Of a DNA stretch of 64,000 nt, positions 34,135 through 46,433 are shown piece by piece. This stretch comes from Auricularia sp. M13 (taxonomy: Eukaryota > Basidiomycota > Agaricomycetes > Auriculariales > Auriculariaceae): the NCBI GenBank assembly GCA_037042915.1, contig CM073202.1, positions 2,666,001 to 2,730,000 on the forward strand, given 5' to 3'. Under the pieces are notes generated by a model. The model was given only the letters and a program-made list of their open reading frames with translations. It had not been told where the DNA came from and did no database searches. Both the position numbers and the translations under genes were made by a program. The stretch's first letter is position 1. Each line of letters begins with the position of its first letter.

Positions 34135-35317
34135 ATGGACATCCTGGAGTCAACGTTACCGCTAACGCGCGAAAGCGTCCAAGAGGCCCACGAGCTGATC
34201 AAACCGCACATCCATCTGACGCCCGTCATGACCAACAGCACCCTGTCCGCCCTTGCGTCCCTCTCTCAATCACCCGATGCGCTGAAAGGGACTGCATGGG
34301 AGGGACGCGCGCCCGCAAAGCCCGTGCTAAGGTTCTGGTTCAAATGCGAGAACTTGCAGCGGATCGGCGCGTTCAAGGTGCGCGGCGCGTTCCACGCACT
34401 GGAGCGGCTCCGGCGCGATGTGCCCGACGCGTATGCGAAGCTCAAGGATACGGGGGTTGTCACGCATAGCAGCGGTGGGTAGTTAACTCTGCACTCGCCG
34501 GCCATTTGCATCGCCCTCTGAACCCCACTTTCCCGCATACCTCTCTCTCGCAGGAAACCACGCGCAGGCGCTCGCGCTCGCCGCCCGCACGCACGGAATA
34601 CCCGCGCACATCGTCATGCCCACAATCTCCACGCCGTCCAAGATCGCCGCGACGCAGGGCTACGGCGCGCACGTGCTCTTCTCGGGGCCGACCTCGCAGG
34701 AGCGCGAGGCCGTCGTCGCGGACGTGATCGCGCGGACGGGCGCGCAGCTCGTCCCGCCGTACGACCACCCGGCCATCATGCTCGGCCAGGGCACGCTGGG
34801 CCTCGAGCTGCAGCACCAGGTGCAAGCGAGCGGCGCGACGCTGGACGCCATCATCGCGCCGTGCGGCGGCGGCGGCATGCTCTCGGGCGTCGCGCTCTCG
34901 TGCCTGGGCACGGGCATCCGCGTCTTCGGCGCCGAGCCGTCGTTCGAGGGCGCGGACGACGCGCGGCGCGGGGTGCTCGCCGGCGCGCGCATAACCGCCG
35001 TGAAGACGCTGACCATCGCCGACGGGCTGCGCACGCCGCTCGGCGTGCACACCTGGCGCGTCATCTCGGACCCCACGAAAGTCGCGGGTGTCTATGCGGT
35101 GACCGAGGAGCAGATCAAGGCTGCAATGCGCCTCGTGCTGGAGCGCATGAAGCTCGTCGTGGAGCCCAGCGCTGTCGTCGGGCTTGCTGTGGCGTTGTTC
35201 AACGAGGAGTTCCGGAGCATCGTGGAGAAGGAGGCGGGGGAGGCGGGATGGGATTTGGGCGTCGTATTCAGTGGAGGGAACACGACGGTGGAGGCGATTG
35301 GGAAGCTCTTCAGTTAG
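34135..35317 (+). CDS. Serine racemase/threonine dehydratase-like PLP enzyme
   Basis: Two exons joined by an intron of about 80 bp inside HSSGNHAQALALAART. About 365 residues of fold-type II PLP enzyme. The Schiff-base lysine lies in IGAFKVRGAFHALERL, the substrate loop is SSGNHAQ, and the phosphate-binding glycine run is PCGGGGMLSG. The end is VVFSGGNTTVEAIGKLF, with the Ser/Gly pattern typical of serine racemase and hydroxyaspartate dehydratase. It probably racemises or dehydrates serine, threonine or 3-hydroxyaspartate; the exact substrate cannot be read. It is the intact partner of the remnant at 21485-21820. Confidence 0.87.
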
Positions 35318-35491
35318 CGCAGTCATAGCAAAAAGGACGCGACCTGTTGTCCTGTCAGCGATAGGCATTGTTAAACGTTGATCTCCTGATAGTGACAATC
35401 CGCTCTGGATTTTTTCGAATCGAACTTGCTCCGCTTTCCATGACAAGAGGAAGACGTGTGATTCCAGCACAGAGCGCGCGGCGAACCTGGG

Positions 35492-36417
35492 ATGTCGTCG
35501 CCCGCGCAAGGCCCCAAAGTTCGCGTGCATGTCTCTCCAGTGGCCGACATGGTCACCGATGGAGCAATGGCAGTCAGCAGGAAGTACAATTTGCAGCGGT
35601 TCTGTGTTGCTGATTCGCCGGTGACGGTGCTCGGGCCACCGCGTGTACGTCCGCAGGCCTGCGATGCGCGAGAAGCTCGAGAACACGATGGACGAGTGGC
35701 TGAGGGCCGCCAGCGAGGACGAGGGCACGTCGTTCGTCTTCGTGAAGGCGATGCGGGTCTTGAATGGCCGCATTTCGTCCTCGGTAAACGCAGTTGGCGT
35801 CCAGCTTTGACGCTTGAGCCAGCCGCCAATCTGGCAGTCGTCGCGTTCGTCAACGGCAGCGCGTGGGAGGGCGGCCAGAAGCTGGAGATGATCCTCGAGC
35901 TTGGTGCGCTCGCGTGTAACTTCCTCCGCTATTCGCTATTCGATTCGTTTGCCGCACGAGCTATGTATTGTACATCCTGCAGAGTTGGTCATTTCATGAA
36001 CACGGCCGTACGAAGAGATGAACGCACTACACGCAAGTCCGTTATTTCCTCCCTCCCATCCCCATCGCTTCCTTCCTCCTCACGCCTCCCTGTTGACACG
36101 CATCCACGTCGCAGGCCGCGACACCGCCTACGGACAGAGGCGCGGTGTATGACGTCCATGCCTCCAGGGCGGCGACAGCAGTGGACTTCCTCGCGCGACT
36201 GGATGCCGCCCAGGAGAAGGGCATCGGCCTCGCAAAAACATGGACGTCGTTCCTCTCAGCGCGGGGAGCAAAGACGAATACTGTTTCAACTGCCGCGGGC
36301 CGCAGCGCAGCCTGGCCGTCAATGCGTCCTGGACAACTCCGATCCCGCTACCGATGCGTCCGCCGGCGAGCTGTGCGCACGTGGGGACGAGCGAGGATAC
36401 ACTGCCGGACAAATAGA
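35492..36417 (+). CDS. Hypothetical gene, possibly decaying
   Basis: Three stretches look coding by codon use but fall in different frames. These are MSSPAQGPKVRVHVSPVADM onward with YNLQRFCVADSPVTVLG (from 35492), MREKLENTMDEWLRAASEDE with TSFVFVKAMRVLNGR (about 35665-35785), and VAFVNGSAWEGGQKLEMILE (about 35840-35930). A further piece, TAVDFLARLDAAQEKGIG, follows near 36180. I could not join all of them with good GT-AG introns, so this is either a multi-exon gene I resolved poorly or a degenerating one. No family recognised. Confidence 0.35.
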
Positions 36418-36776
36418 TGGACTGGGGATGATGCTGAGCGATGCACTGGCACATCTGATCAGGATGCGCTGAGTGTATCATCCGCATAAGCCGCGCCGAA
36501 GAAAACCCGGGAGCAACACAGCGCATCGGCACGCGATGCACTTGGGATAAGCTGTGATTACCTTTCGTGCAGACTGTGGATGGCTCTGGGATGGCTGCCT
36601 GCTCACGCCTCCGGGCCCAGGATCGCTGACACGCGCTGCATGGACTGATGGATTTGCAATATGGACCGCTCGTGCAGAATGATTAAATGGTGAATTAAAT
36701 ATTATATTATAACGGTACTACATCGGGAAGCGATATGGAGCACAGAGAACAGGCATACCTGTACAGCTACCTATTG
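36418..36776. other. Intergenic, nothing recognised
   Basis: AT-rich patch near 36680-36720; no gene seen. Confidence 0.35.
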
Positions 36777-37230
36777 CTAATAGCCAGCGCACTCCGGGTT
36801 GTCCAGGTCACGACCCGCGCCGTCGCAATTGCCGCGGCACTGCTCGATGCCCAGCATGCGGATGACCTCGCGGCGGACGGCGGGCGCACCCTCCTGGTCG
36901 AGGATGCGGCCCAGCGCGGGGAGCAGCCAGGGATGCTCGACGAGCGGGTCGACGACATGGCCCGTGTTGGCGTACACGAGGCCCATAGTGCGCAGCGCCG
37001 GCGCCGGCGCCGTGGCGAGCTGGTCGAGCACGGCGCGCACGATCTGCGACGCGTGCGGCCGGAAGTCGGGCCTGGCGAGCGCAGCGAGGCACTCCAGCAC
37101 CACGGTGCCCACGCCCGGCCCGCTAACACGCGGGAGCAGCATGCTGTGCAGCCGCAGCGCGAGCGCGGTGAGCAGCCGTGAAGCCTCCTTGCGCGCCACG
37201 CTCGGTTGTGCTGCCCCACGCGCCCGACGA
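36777..37230 (-). pseudogene. Isolated TOR kinase HEAT-repeat fragment
   Basis: About 120 residues resemble one part of the TOR (FRAP) HEAT region: RKEASRLLTALALRLHSMLL, FRPHASQIVRAVLDQLATAP, ALRTMGLVYANTGHVVDPLV and LGRILDQEGAPAVRREVIRM followed by LGI. The known pattern is G-x-VV-x-P-x-x-x-P-L-L then RREVIRVLG. The similarity stops abruptly after LGI, where TOR would continue GALDPY, and no other TOR domain (FAT, FRB, kinase) is nearby. It is probably a duplicated gene scrap. A shorter HEAT protein is less likely. Confidence 0.6.
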
Positions 37231-38342
37231 GCGCGATCCCGTCGGAATAGACAGCCTGTCGAGTGTATGGGCGAGCGCTTCGCACGCTCCTGTCAGGAAT
37301 GTCTGGACGTACCGCTATCCGCCATTCCACGCGACCGCATCCCAGTGAAAAGTGCGGCGGGCACACTAGCACTGCATGAGTCCAGGAATATTAGCACCGG
37401 TTCTGCAGGCCAAGAGAATACGTACCAAATTGAGCAGGATCGGGGTGATAGAGGCACCTGGACGGCAAACTGTCAGCTGGTGAATGTTGCAAGTAGAAAA
37501 CTTCATACTGAACAAGTTGTGGCTTTGCGGTCCGACTGAACAGCGATTCTGCGGGCATTGGAAGACGGTGTGAGCTCAGAGTGATAAGGAAGTGTGACGA
37601 TGCACTGACCCGTGTACATGGTCGGCTGGTTCACGAGCTAAGAGCACACGCACGGGCTTCAGTAAGCATGGGAATCTTAAGATTGCAAACTGCGTACCAA
37701 ATGGGCAGGAAACTGCAGAAAACTCGTCGGGCTTGGGGCCTGCGTGATCTGCGACGATAAGGTACGTTAGCACAGGCCCGACACACGTAGTACAAAGACC
37801 ACTTGAACCTAGTACCAAAGGAAATGTTGAACACCAGAGGCTGCTGGTCTGCGTGTAGGGTAGGACAACGTCAACCTGGAGGAACGCAGCGTGCGCCTAA
37901 GGGGCTGCTCGCGCGCTCGCGTCCATGTCAAAGCCGCCCACCCTGCGTTGCGGTATTGGCCAATGGTTGCAGGTCTGGGTGTTGTGGTCGCCCACCGAGA
38001 ATATAAAGGCCTGTATGAGCCCATAGCGACCTTGCAGGGGCCAATGCAACCAATCCGACGTACCATCGTGCAATGCATGCCCGACGTTCCGTCGACTTTT
38101 GCGGCGATAAGCTTGACCGTGCTGTCATGGGCATGGTGGAAGACGTCTCTGTCGCCTCGCCGAATGGGTAGCAGTGTGCAACGAGCACGCATCGTCGCTG
38201 AAGGTCGAAGCGCGGTTGAGAAGGACCGACAAACACGACCAAATCCAACCGTCCGAGCATGGACCTCCACTCGACGAAAAAGTGCGATAAATAATTTCAT
38301 TCACAGGAGACAAATAATCGACACATGTATGAGAATTTTAGC
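37231..38342. other. Intergenic, nothing recognised
   Basis: No supported gene on either strand; possible upstream remnant of the TOR fragment could not be traced. Confidence 0.35.
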
Positions 38343-40083
38343 TCATGAAAGAAAACTCATAATATCTTCAAGTGGGTTCAAGATCGTTGTGTTGAGCGCC
38401 GCGGCGCTGGCCGAGACCGAAGTAAATGTGTTCGATTCTTCGACGTGCTCTTCATCAAGCAGTGAGGTGTTGGCGCTGCTTTTGAAGAGGTTCTTGTCGG
38501 ACTTGATGATGCCTTTAACGTAGCTACTTGACCATCAGCAAGTTGACCACGACGAGCACTGGCGGAACTCACCTGTCCCAGGCGGGCGCTTCCATGTCAC
38601 TGGTGTTGAAGCGCTTGCGAAGCTCTGCAAGGTGCTGCTCCACCTTGCTCCAGAAGTCCTGGCCTTTCTTGACGCGTCCCTTTCCGCCCTTCTTACGCTT
38701 CTGGCCCTGGGGCTGCTGAGTCGCGCTGTCCTCTTCGTCTTCTTCGACAGCGATCAGTGCCGGGTTGGCCAGAGCAAATGCGCGCTATAAAGTCCGTCAA
38801 TGCTGAGTGAGTGGCAGATATGCCTATCTAGTCACCAAAACAGCGAGCTTGATCGTCAGCACCGAGCGCGTATCCAGCGCGATGTCGGAGGCAGCCCCTT
38901 CCGGCTTGTATTTGCCAGCAATGCGGTTGGAGAATGGGACCAGCGCTATGGCGCCTTCGAGCTTGCTGTCGCCGAGGCCTACACTGTCACGCAGCTATTA
39001 TTGCAGTGTCAGTGTGTGGCTCAGGGATGAATGATGGGAGCACGAACATCGGTACGGAGGCCGTTGCGCACGCTTGAACAGATGCGCTTGGTGGCAGAAA
39101 GAACGACCGCACGCCGCGCGGGGTTCTGGAAGGTGTTGGTAAGGTTGTACGCCTTCGCCTTCAATTGACAACGATTCTACGAGACCGTAAACATTTGTGA
39201 CGAGGGATGGACCGTACAGACTCACGAAGACGGCTTCATACAAGTTGAGGAATTCCGTGCGCGTTGGATCGGTAATCAAGGAAAGAGCTACGAGGCGAAC
39301 ATTTTTCTGGATTTCATCAGCATAAGCAAGCAAGCCACGAGTGGACGAACGTACCTGCTGTTCCGCGGTGAGCTTAAAAGTCTCCTCGAGACGCGTCTCG
39401 AGGTCTTGCAAAAGAACGGCCATCTCTTTGAACTTGAAGGCCGTAGACTCGAACTGTTCAAGCTGGTAGTACACCAGTGCCTGACCCATGCAGCGATGGA
39501 GGATGTCGACGCGCTCCAGAACACCGACAGGCACCTGTTGACAATGAGCAACGATACAATCCCATGTAGAATAAAGTACACGTACCTGTGCGTATTGGTG
39601 CAGCTCGCGACGATGCGCTGCGGACAACTTGTAGCCGTTGGCCAGCATGTCGACGAACTGCGCCAGCTTCTGGCGCGTCTCGCGGATGGCGGGGTCCTCG
39701 CGGATACCGGCACCTGGCACGGGTGGGGCCTGTGGCTGCTGCTGGTGAATGGATGGCGCCTGGGGCTGCCGCGCTTGCTCATGAGTGTGGAATGTGGTCC
39801 GGGCGGGAGTCTGCGGTGGTCCAAATAGACCGCCGCTGCCGCCGCCCCCGCCAAACTCGGTCGCAGAGTTGGATTGCTGACCTGCGGCTCCAGGACTCGC
39901 ATAGCCAGCAGGGGAAGAACCTGCATAGCTCTGCGTGACCATGGTTCCATTGGTCTGCCCGTCGTGGACGGGGTCGTAATGCCCGCTGCGGCCAAGGCTC
40001 GAGACTGCAGGAGGGCTTGCTCCAGTGCTTGTCGCACCGTGAGCAGTGGAAAGGGTTGTATGCGAAGCCGAGTGCGAGAACAT
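38343..40083 (-). CDS. Agaricomycete protein of unknown function with Gln/Pro-rich N-terminus
   Basis: Seven or so exons from ATG 40083 (MFSHSASHTTLSTAH). Residues 1-130 are low complexity (Gly, Pro, Gln, His). Next come REDPAIRETRQKLAQFVDML and an amphipathic helical stretch (GVLERVDILHRCMGQALVYY, FKEMAVLLQDLETRLEETF). A block follows that I recognise from other mushroom genomes: RNGLRTDLRDSVGLGDSKLE, RIAGKYKPEGAASDIALDTR and GRVKKGQDFWSKVEQHLAEL. The end is SSYVKGIIKSDKNLF plus an acidic, Ser/Asn-rich tail. No catalytic motif. The helical and polyQ/P composition suggests a nuclear or scaffold role, but this is inference only. Confidence 0.68.
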
Positions 40084-40911
40084 GCGGGTACAGCCTTTAC
40101 AGACGTGTTGGGGATCCACGACGCGCGTATGGCGAGCCTTTATACCTCTCTCGCGGATAGCCGAGTACTGGTACTGCACGTGAGGTGTTTATTGAGCAAA
40201 ACAGAGAGCAAACAGGCGCGTTTTGAGACCCAGACACGCGTTGGCTGACGGCGAGTGCCGCAGAGGGCGGACGCTGCCGGAAGGACGCGCACTGCGGAAC
40301 CGCGGGGCACGAAAGCGCGTTTCCGGCCCAGATTATCGTTGTTGCAAGACACAGACAGCATATAAAGGTCTCTTGTAGGCCTTACCTCGGTCCGTAAACG
40401 CTGCCAATTGCCATCCGTCCCACAAACGAACGCAAAGTGTGCTGCCGATGGGAAAACAAGCACACGGCGTCAACCCAGAGAGTATGTAGCAGCACAGAAA
40501 ACAAGGACCATATTCCTGTCGTTTAAACGAGACAGCAGGGCATTTAATGGTTGGTTGCAGTGGTTATGCCCGGACAGCACTCGTGATGGTGCGAAGTGAA
40601 GGGAACCACACAATCAAGTTGCCGAAAGAACCCAGAAGAGCCCAAACAGGAGCAGACAAGTCCAACTGCAATAGTTTTGCTGCAGAGAAGAGCGGCAGAC
40701 CGTGATCAGACTGGCCATCGCAGCTGGTGGTTGAGAAAGAGAGCATCGCGGGATCAAAATCATCCGTGCCGATGCTCCGCAACTTTGTTTCTCGAGTAAA
40801 TACCGTCCAGGGCACGTTATGGTAAGCTATGGCACTCTGGAGGTATGAAACAACAATTGAACCAATACATCCTGAACATATGTGAGGCCTCGTGCATTCT
40901 CCCTTTGTGCT
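40084..40911. other. Promoter of the 40083 gene and 3' flank of the transposase-like gene
   Basis: Contains the TATA box at 40138-40144. The rest shows no gene. Terminal repeats of the transposon were looked for here and not found. Confidence 0.4.
40138..40144 (-). promoter_or_regulatory. TATA box
   Basis: TATAAAG on the minus strand, 55 bp before ATG 40083, in the context GAGAGGTATAAAGGCTCGCC. Confidence 0.55.
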
Positions 40912-43900
40912 CTATGTGTCCGTCGGCTCGGGACCCCAGGTCTCGCTTCTCCCTAGCGACGACCGACCGCTGATAGAATAATAAAGTGAGTCGGAGGAGA
41001 CTAGATTTGAGTAATTCCGAAACATACCGTGCAATCGAAGGTATTCCCCCTTGGCTATGAGTGTTCTCGTCGAGTGGATTACCTGCGGGCGCATTGGAAG
41101 GCACTGTCTGAAAGGGGGGATAGATTATGCCAGGCCGTCGAAGAGCAGAAGAGCTCCCAGAAGCAGAATACCGGGACGGTGGTTGCTGGTGTGAAGGTCC
41201 CGGAATTGCAGCATGAGAACCAGCAGATGCGAGCTGCGCATCGTCTGCGTCTGGAGCGCGGACCCGGCGTTTCTTACGCGCGTTGATAACCTCTGCAACT
41301 CCCTTGTAAATCGCGTCGTCCAAGTCGAGTACTTCTGGCTGTACCGCAAGTGCGCGAACGTGCAGTGCATCTCGCATCTGGCCAGTGTTGATAATCCAGT
41401 CCTCATGCGCCGTATGAGCAATCGTCGGCATTGTCCTTTCGGTAACCATTCTCTCCTGTCGAATGACACGCGTCCCAGTAGCGGCACAGCCATGATTTGC
41501 ACAATCGTGCTGCACATTGACCGTACACACCAGTCCCTAGCCCGGTGTGATGATCATGTAATGGTCGGATGACATGTAGCGCACCTGAGCGGCAATAGCT
41601 CTCCACTCTCGTAGGGGTGGGACTTTCGGCATGTTGTACGGCTTAGACAACTCCGATACAGGCACAATCGGGGTGTTGAGAAGAACCGATTCATGCGCTT
41701 CGACAGTGGTTGTATCCGGAATGTGAAGGATCTCCTTAATGCGACCGAGGGAGTAAGTCGAGGGGTCCCTCCGGAAGATCACCCACTGGGAAGGAGAGGC
41801 CTTGTCGCCGTTTTCGAGCCATATGTTGCGGCACTGCCGTACGGTCGTCTCAGGTGCCACGTCATTGGTAAAGCCGGCAGTGGAGTGCGCGGAGGCGCTA
41901 TATGCCAAAGGATCACCCGCAATGTGTGCTTTGACGCATGAGCAAGCTCTTAAGACGTTATCGGAGTTTCTTACCCGATGTACCAGTTGTGACAACGTCC
42001 TCTGTCGGCAAACCAAGGTGTGTACGAATGATAGGGTTCAGTGTTGCCAGGGAGCGAGCCGCAGCGCCGGCTCTCAGTGGCCGTTGACCGTTTGGAAGTG
42101 CTGGTTTATCAGCGATGTACGTACGCGGTCGCGAAGAAACTGGTTGGCGCATGTCAATAGCGCCCCTCAGACGCAAAGTTCCCGCTGGCATGGGCGCGGC
42201 GATCCGTCGGAAGAAATAGCCACCGCTGAGTAAATGGCGCACACAATCGCCCTGAGCCAACGCCAATGCAATGTCACGAGAGGGTGCTTGGCGGTTCGAG
42301 TGAATGCTCTTGATGCGTATGACCGCGTTGAAGGCCTCGAACCCCTCCGTCGCAAAGAGAATGGCTGGTCCAAAGCGCCGGATGTGTGCAGGAAGGTGTA
42401 GCAGGAGATGAAATTTCGGCTTGTTGAACCAAGATGGTGTCCACTTCGCGGTCGCGGCCAGGAAGTTACGGATCGAAGTCTCAAGTTGTTCCTAGAAATG
42501 TGAATACGGTGCAACATGCGGCACGGAAATTCACGTACCAGGTAAAGATCCAGATTCTCAATTCGGGGCTGCCAGATGAGAGGCACCATATTCGCCAGAC
42601 ACGTCCAAGTGTTATAGCAGTCAGAGGAAACAAGATTCTGGAGCACGAATGGCGCCGCCTGGACCAAAAAACGAAAGTCGCGTCCAACGAGAGAGCCAGC
42701 ATAATCGACCAGTGTCTCGCCCTTCAACGGTGAGATTCCCAGGCCCGAGACATCGAGCGAGTCGAGGCGCGCAATTAATTCTGCTCGCGCCTTGTCAGAT
42801 TTGCACTGGTTCTGCACAACGTCGCGCCAGAAGTATTTGATAATTCCGAGTAGAACCACGTGGAGAATTTCGACCGGCGTGTCACAATGTGGATCGAGCT
42901 CTACGCAATCATGGATGAGATGAAAACTGGAACATGGTACGCGTACCGTCAAGCCGCCAGATCGGACTTGATAGAGTTGGAGGAAATCGCGCTTTACAGT
43001 CGGCTGCAGCCTTGCGACGCGCTTCTGCGCCTCGTTTGCCCTTCATGGCCGCAAAGAGACGCTCTGCAAAGTGTTCAAAGAACGTATCCTTTACACCGAA
43101 CTGCGTTTTCGCCTTCTTGAAGTCTGTCTGAGCATTTGCGGACTGAAAGGCGGCGGATTGGATGGTAGAAAGGTTTTTCAGGGTCTCCCGCTTCGTCCGC
43201 GGCTCTCCAAGCTGCAGGAAGCGGTGAGAAATCATGTAAAGCTGATGGATAACATGCCTTCGTAAATCTTCGGACACGATCAGCCATCTCTGCCATCGTC
43301 TCCACAATCTTCTTTCGGCGGGAGGGCTTGGTCTGAGAAGCACCTGAGATTCCAGACGCAATGCTCGCAGCGGAAGAGCTCTCGCTGCTACCTCCGCTGT
43401 TGCCATCGTGCGTATCATCGTTTGGATCGGGTCTTGTATTCGCTTTTCGACGTTTGCCTTCCACCCAGCACGCGCGGCAGAAGAAGCGACCCCGCAAGCC
43501 GATGTGACAGCAGAACTCGCTCTGCATCGGGTTGTCACCGAGCATGGCGAATACAGAAGGGATAAGAAGGACAAGCTCGTGGTCCTGGCAGTCGTACGCC
43601 CAGATTCCAGATTCCTGGCCCTCTCTATACACATAATTAAGTTAGTATTCACGTACATGGCACAAAGAAGACATACTCGAACTGAGATACAACCGCATCC
43701 ATCATTTCCGTGGTGGCGGCGATGTTGGATGTTGTGAGAAAGTGGATGTTGTACTCCTGTTGCGCCTGCGCACGCGGTAGACCGGCGAGAGTGAAAAGAA
43801 AGCTATTATGCTTGTTCCACTTCTTCGACTGGTTTCCCGATGTATCATCGGCGTATACCCAGCAAGGAGCTGCTTTGACGCGACAGTTCCGCGCCAAAGC

Positions 43901-45613
43901 CCGCCAACGATTGCCTTTCGTTGGATCGGTGCGCGTCCATGGTGTTACGGATCCCTCGGCACGATCAGCGGCGGTTAAGTATGTACCTGGTATTCTCAGC
44001 TATTATCCGAACAGAAATCTGTGAAATAGGCGCACCGAGAACCTCATTTGGGCTGGGAAGGCCATACAGCTGGTGTTGATCGGCGAGGAGCGGGAGCGGT
44101 AGAAGAAGCTCGGCGACAGAAATCTCGACCGTCTCGTACTCATGGACATACCATCCCTCGTCGATAGATCCGTCCACACGCTGTCTCGAAACCGTTGTCA
44201 TCGGCCATGTCTTGGCGAATACCGTGCCTCCGCGCGTGAGCAAGCGGTAGAGCATGCAAACGCGGCCGGAGCGCAGCAGGGCCGGTTCGAAGACAAAATA
44301 ATCGAGACTGGCAACACGAACCATTGGAGTGGCAAGGTGATCCGGTATATCCTGCATCCAACGCTCAGTCTGCCATGCCTCTTGTACTGTCTGTCCTGCG
44401 TCCTCCGGGAGATCGTGCAAGTGCGGGCGGACACTAGGATTTGCCCATTCCTGACACGAGATGAGTAATCAAAACAGGTTGAATGTGAATTCATACCTGA
44501 GCAAGCATATCTGCGAGTGAATTAACAGAAAAGCGGTTGCCCATCGCCCCAATGTAATCGATGGTCCTAATGCCACAGAGATCCTGTAGAAGCTTCTCCA
44601 AGTCACGCATCTGGTGCTCAGAAGGCATCTCATCGGCTCCGTTGAAGGTTGCCAGCCATGAGACGAGCTCGAGTTGATTGCGGGAGAAAGCAGCACGTCG
44701 CAGATGCCTGAGTGCCCCAGCAGAACAAACCTGGCGATGTTGAGTCTCTGAGCCAGAATGCGAAAAAGCGACGACATTACCTGCTTAGAGGTCCAGGGAA
44801 ACCACGGATTTGATATATCGGCTTCTAGGGCATCTGCGCGTCGCTTCAGGCTCTGCCGTGGAGCCATGCTCGCCGTTCGCGGCATCGTGGAATCCTGCGC
44901 AGATAAATACCACGGAGAATTTTTTTCCCAGCAATTACAGACCTCTGCAGTATCTTCTTCGTCATCCGATTGGATCTGAGATGGCGGACGTTCACATTCT
45001 TCGTCGTCGGAACTGAAAGCCACATCTGGGTCGTCTCGATGGTCACGGCGGAACAAGTCCTTTGCCAGCCGGTCAGCCGCATCTTGCTCTGCAGCAGATC
45101 GGTAGTCATAATTTGTCGAAGCCTGGTCCAGAGACAGGAATTCATCTTCGCCAAAATCAACTGGTCCAGTGCCGCTAGACTGCTGTTCAGATGAAGCTTC
45201 ATGTCTGTCCACGAGCATATCCAAAATATCGCCAGTTCCTGCCGATAATAAAGCAGCCTTTTGCGCCCAGATTGCTGCCATAGAGTGTGGCGCGTCCACG
45301 AGAGGCGACGGAACCGCGGGCAAGGGTGCCGAAGTGCTGGCACTGCTTGAGCTGGGCTGCGCAAGTGAGCGGGCTTCGTGGGCCCGTGCGCGGGCAGTCT
45401 GGTGCTTTTCGCGCTTCTCGTGTTTCAGAGCATCTGACAGACGGCAGGACACTGCGCCCGTGCAAACGAGGCAGAGCCATTGCTGCCCATCCTGGCGCCA
45501 ATCTGTTGCCAAAAGTGAACAAGCGCTGGCGCAAACATGGCATGGTTCGTACCGTTTCGATCCTCAAAGTCATCTGTGGTCTGTGTTCGGCGACTAGGAC
45601 GAAGGTACGACAT
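40912..45613 (-). mobile_element. DNA-transposon transposase-like gene (agaricomycete CACTA/Plavaka- or KDZ-like)
   Basis: A multi-exon minus-strand gene can be threaded from ATG 45613 (MSYLRPSRRTQTTDDFEDRN). A C2H2-like finger (CLVCTGAVSCRLSDALKHEK) and an acidic linker come first. Then, in order, are MRDLEKLLQDLCGIRTIDYI, EWANPSVRPHLHDLPEDAGQ, YADDTSGNQSKKWNKHNSFL, FTLAGLPRAQAQQEYNIHFL, MLGDNPMQSEFCCHIGLRGR with FFCRACWVEG, and DTPVEILHVVLLGIIKYFWR with GETLVDYAGSLVGRDFRFLV. The C-terminal part has CTVNVQHDCANHGCAATGTR. These blocks recur in a very common agaricomycete transposase type, probably a DDE enzyme of the CACTA superfamily; the exact family is uncertain. Frames stay open across most exons, but small breaks are not excluded. 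Terminal repeats were not found. Confidence 0.7.
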
Positions 45614-46433
45614 TCTTTGACTGGCAGGACTGGATGGCGACTGTGCTGTGCACAAGGACTCTCCGGATCACTCGGTATCATGCACTGCTGCTGTATTCCA
45701 GTACAAAATATAGGATGTAATCCACTGATAGACCTCAAGTAAATCAAAGTAAGACACGATACATAATGACTCGTTGTCATAAATCTATCAACCGGATACA
45801 CTCAGTCTATCCTGAGGTGATACCGGATCTGCGCGTCTCGGAATGGATTTGTCACATGCTGCGGTTATACGGAGCTCAAGTTCGGTTACTAATCCAGAGC
45901 CAACGACCCGCGGTCAAGCATCACGCATCGATTCGTCCGGCAGTGTAGGTATAGCAGTTGTGGTGCATCTGGGCCTCCGCTGGTCTGGGTGAACGGCGCG
46001 GTGTGGTGGGTGCAGATGCGAGGATGTCGAGGGGGTAGGCGACGCGCATGATGTTGGCAAGAAGTACCAGAGCCTGCAGAACGCCAAGGCCGAGTACTTA
46101 TGACCCCGTCGACATCTCCCGCCAGTGGTTCGCCATCTGACCCAAGGCCCGATCATAGATTGGGCGGCCAGGATGCCTCGAAGTATTGGCACCAAATCGT
46201 TTCCTAAAACAACCAGCGTCAGCTTCACTCTTTTAAATCAGGCGTGGGGGTAGTTGTAAGAGTGGTATCAGAAAAGAAAAAGGCAATATATGGTTTTCCG
46301 CAGCATGAGCTCGGCACAGGTCTGAATGTTTTGCATCCTGGAAACGGGGACAAGAAAATTGGAACAGACTAACTGCTTACTGCGGAAGTCCTATCGACGG
46401 AAATCCTGCCCTCTTTGTCGACCTGGTAACACT
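45614..46433. other. Intergenic, nothing recognised
   Basis: Probably includes one end of the transposon. No terminal repeat, gene or RNA found. Confidence 0.35.

Larger units (their letters stand above)
32001..34795 (+). repeat. Right arm of large inverted duplication
   Basis: Counterpart of 21535-23930. It is about 400 bp longer because the left arm lost part of the racemase-like gene. The match fades before about 32001 and after about 34795. Confidence 0.85.

Noticed and set aside
36735-37539. Plus-strand open stretches opposite the TOR-like fragment
   Set aside because: They are antisense shadows of the GC-rich HEAT fragment; the minus strand carries the conserved motifs.
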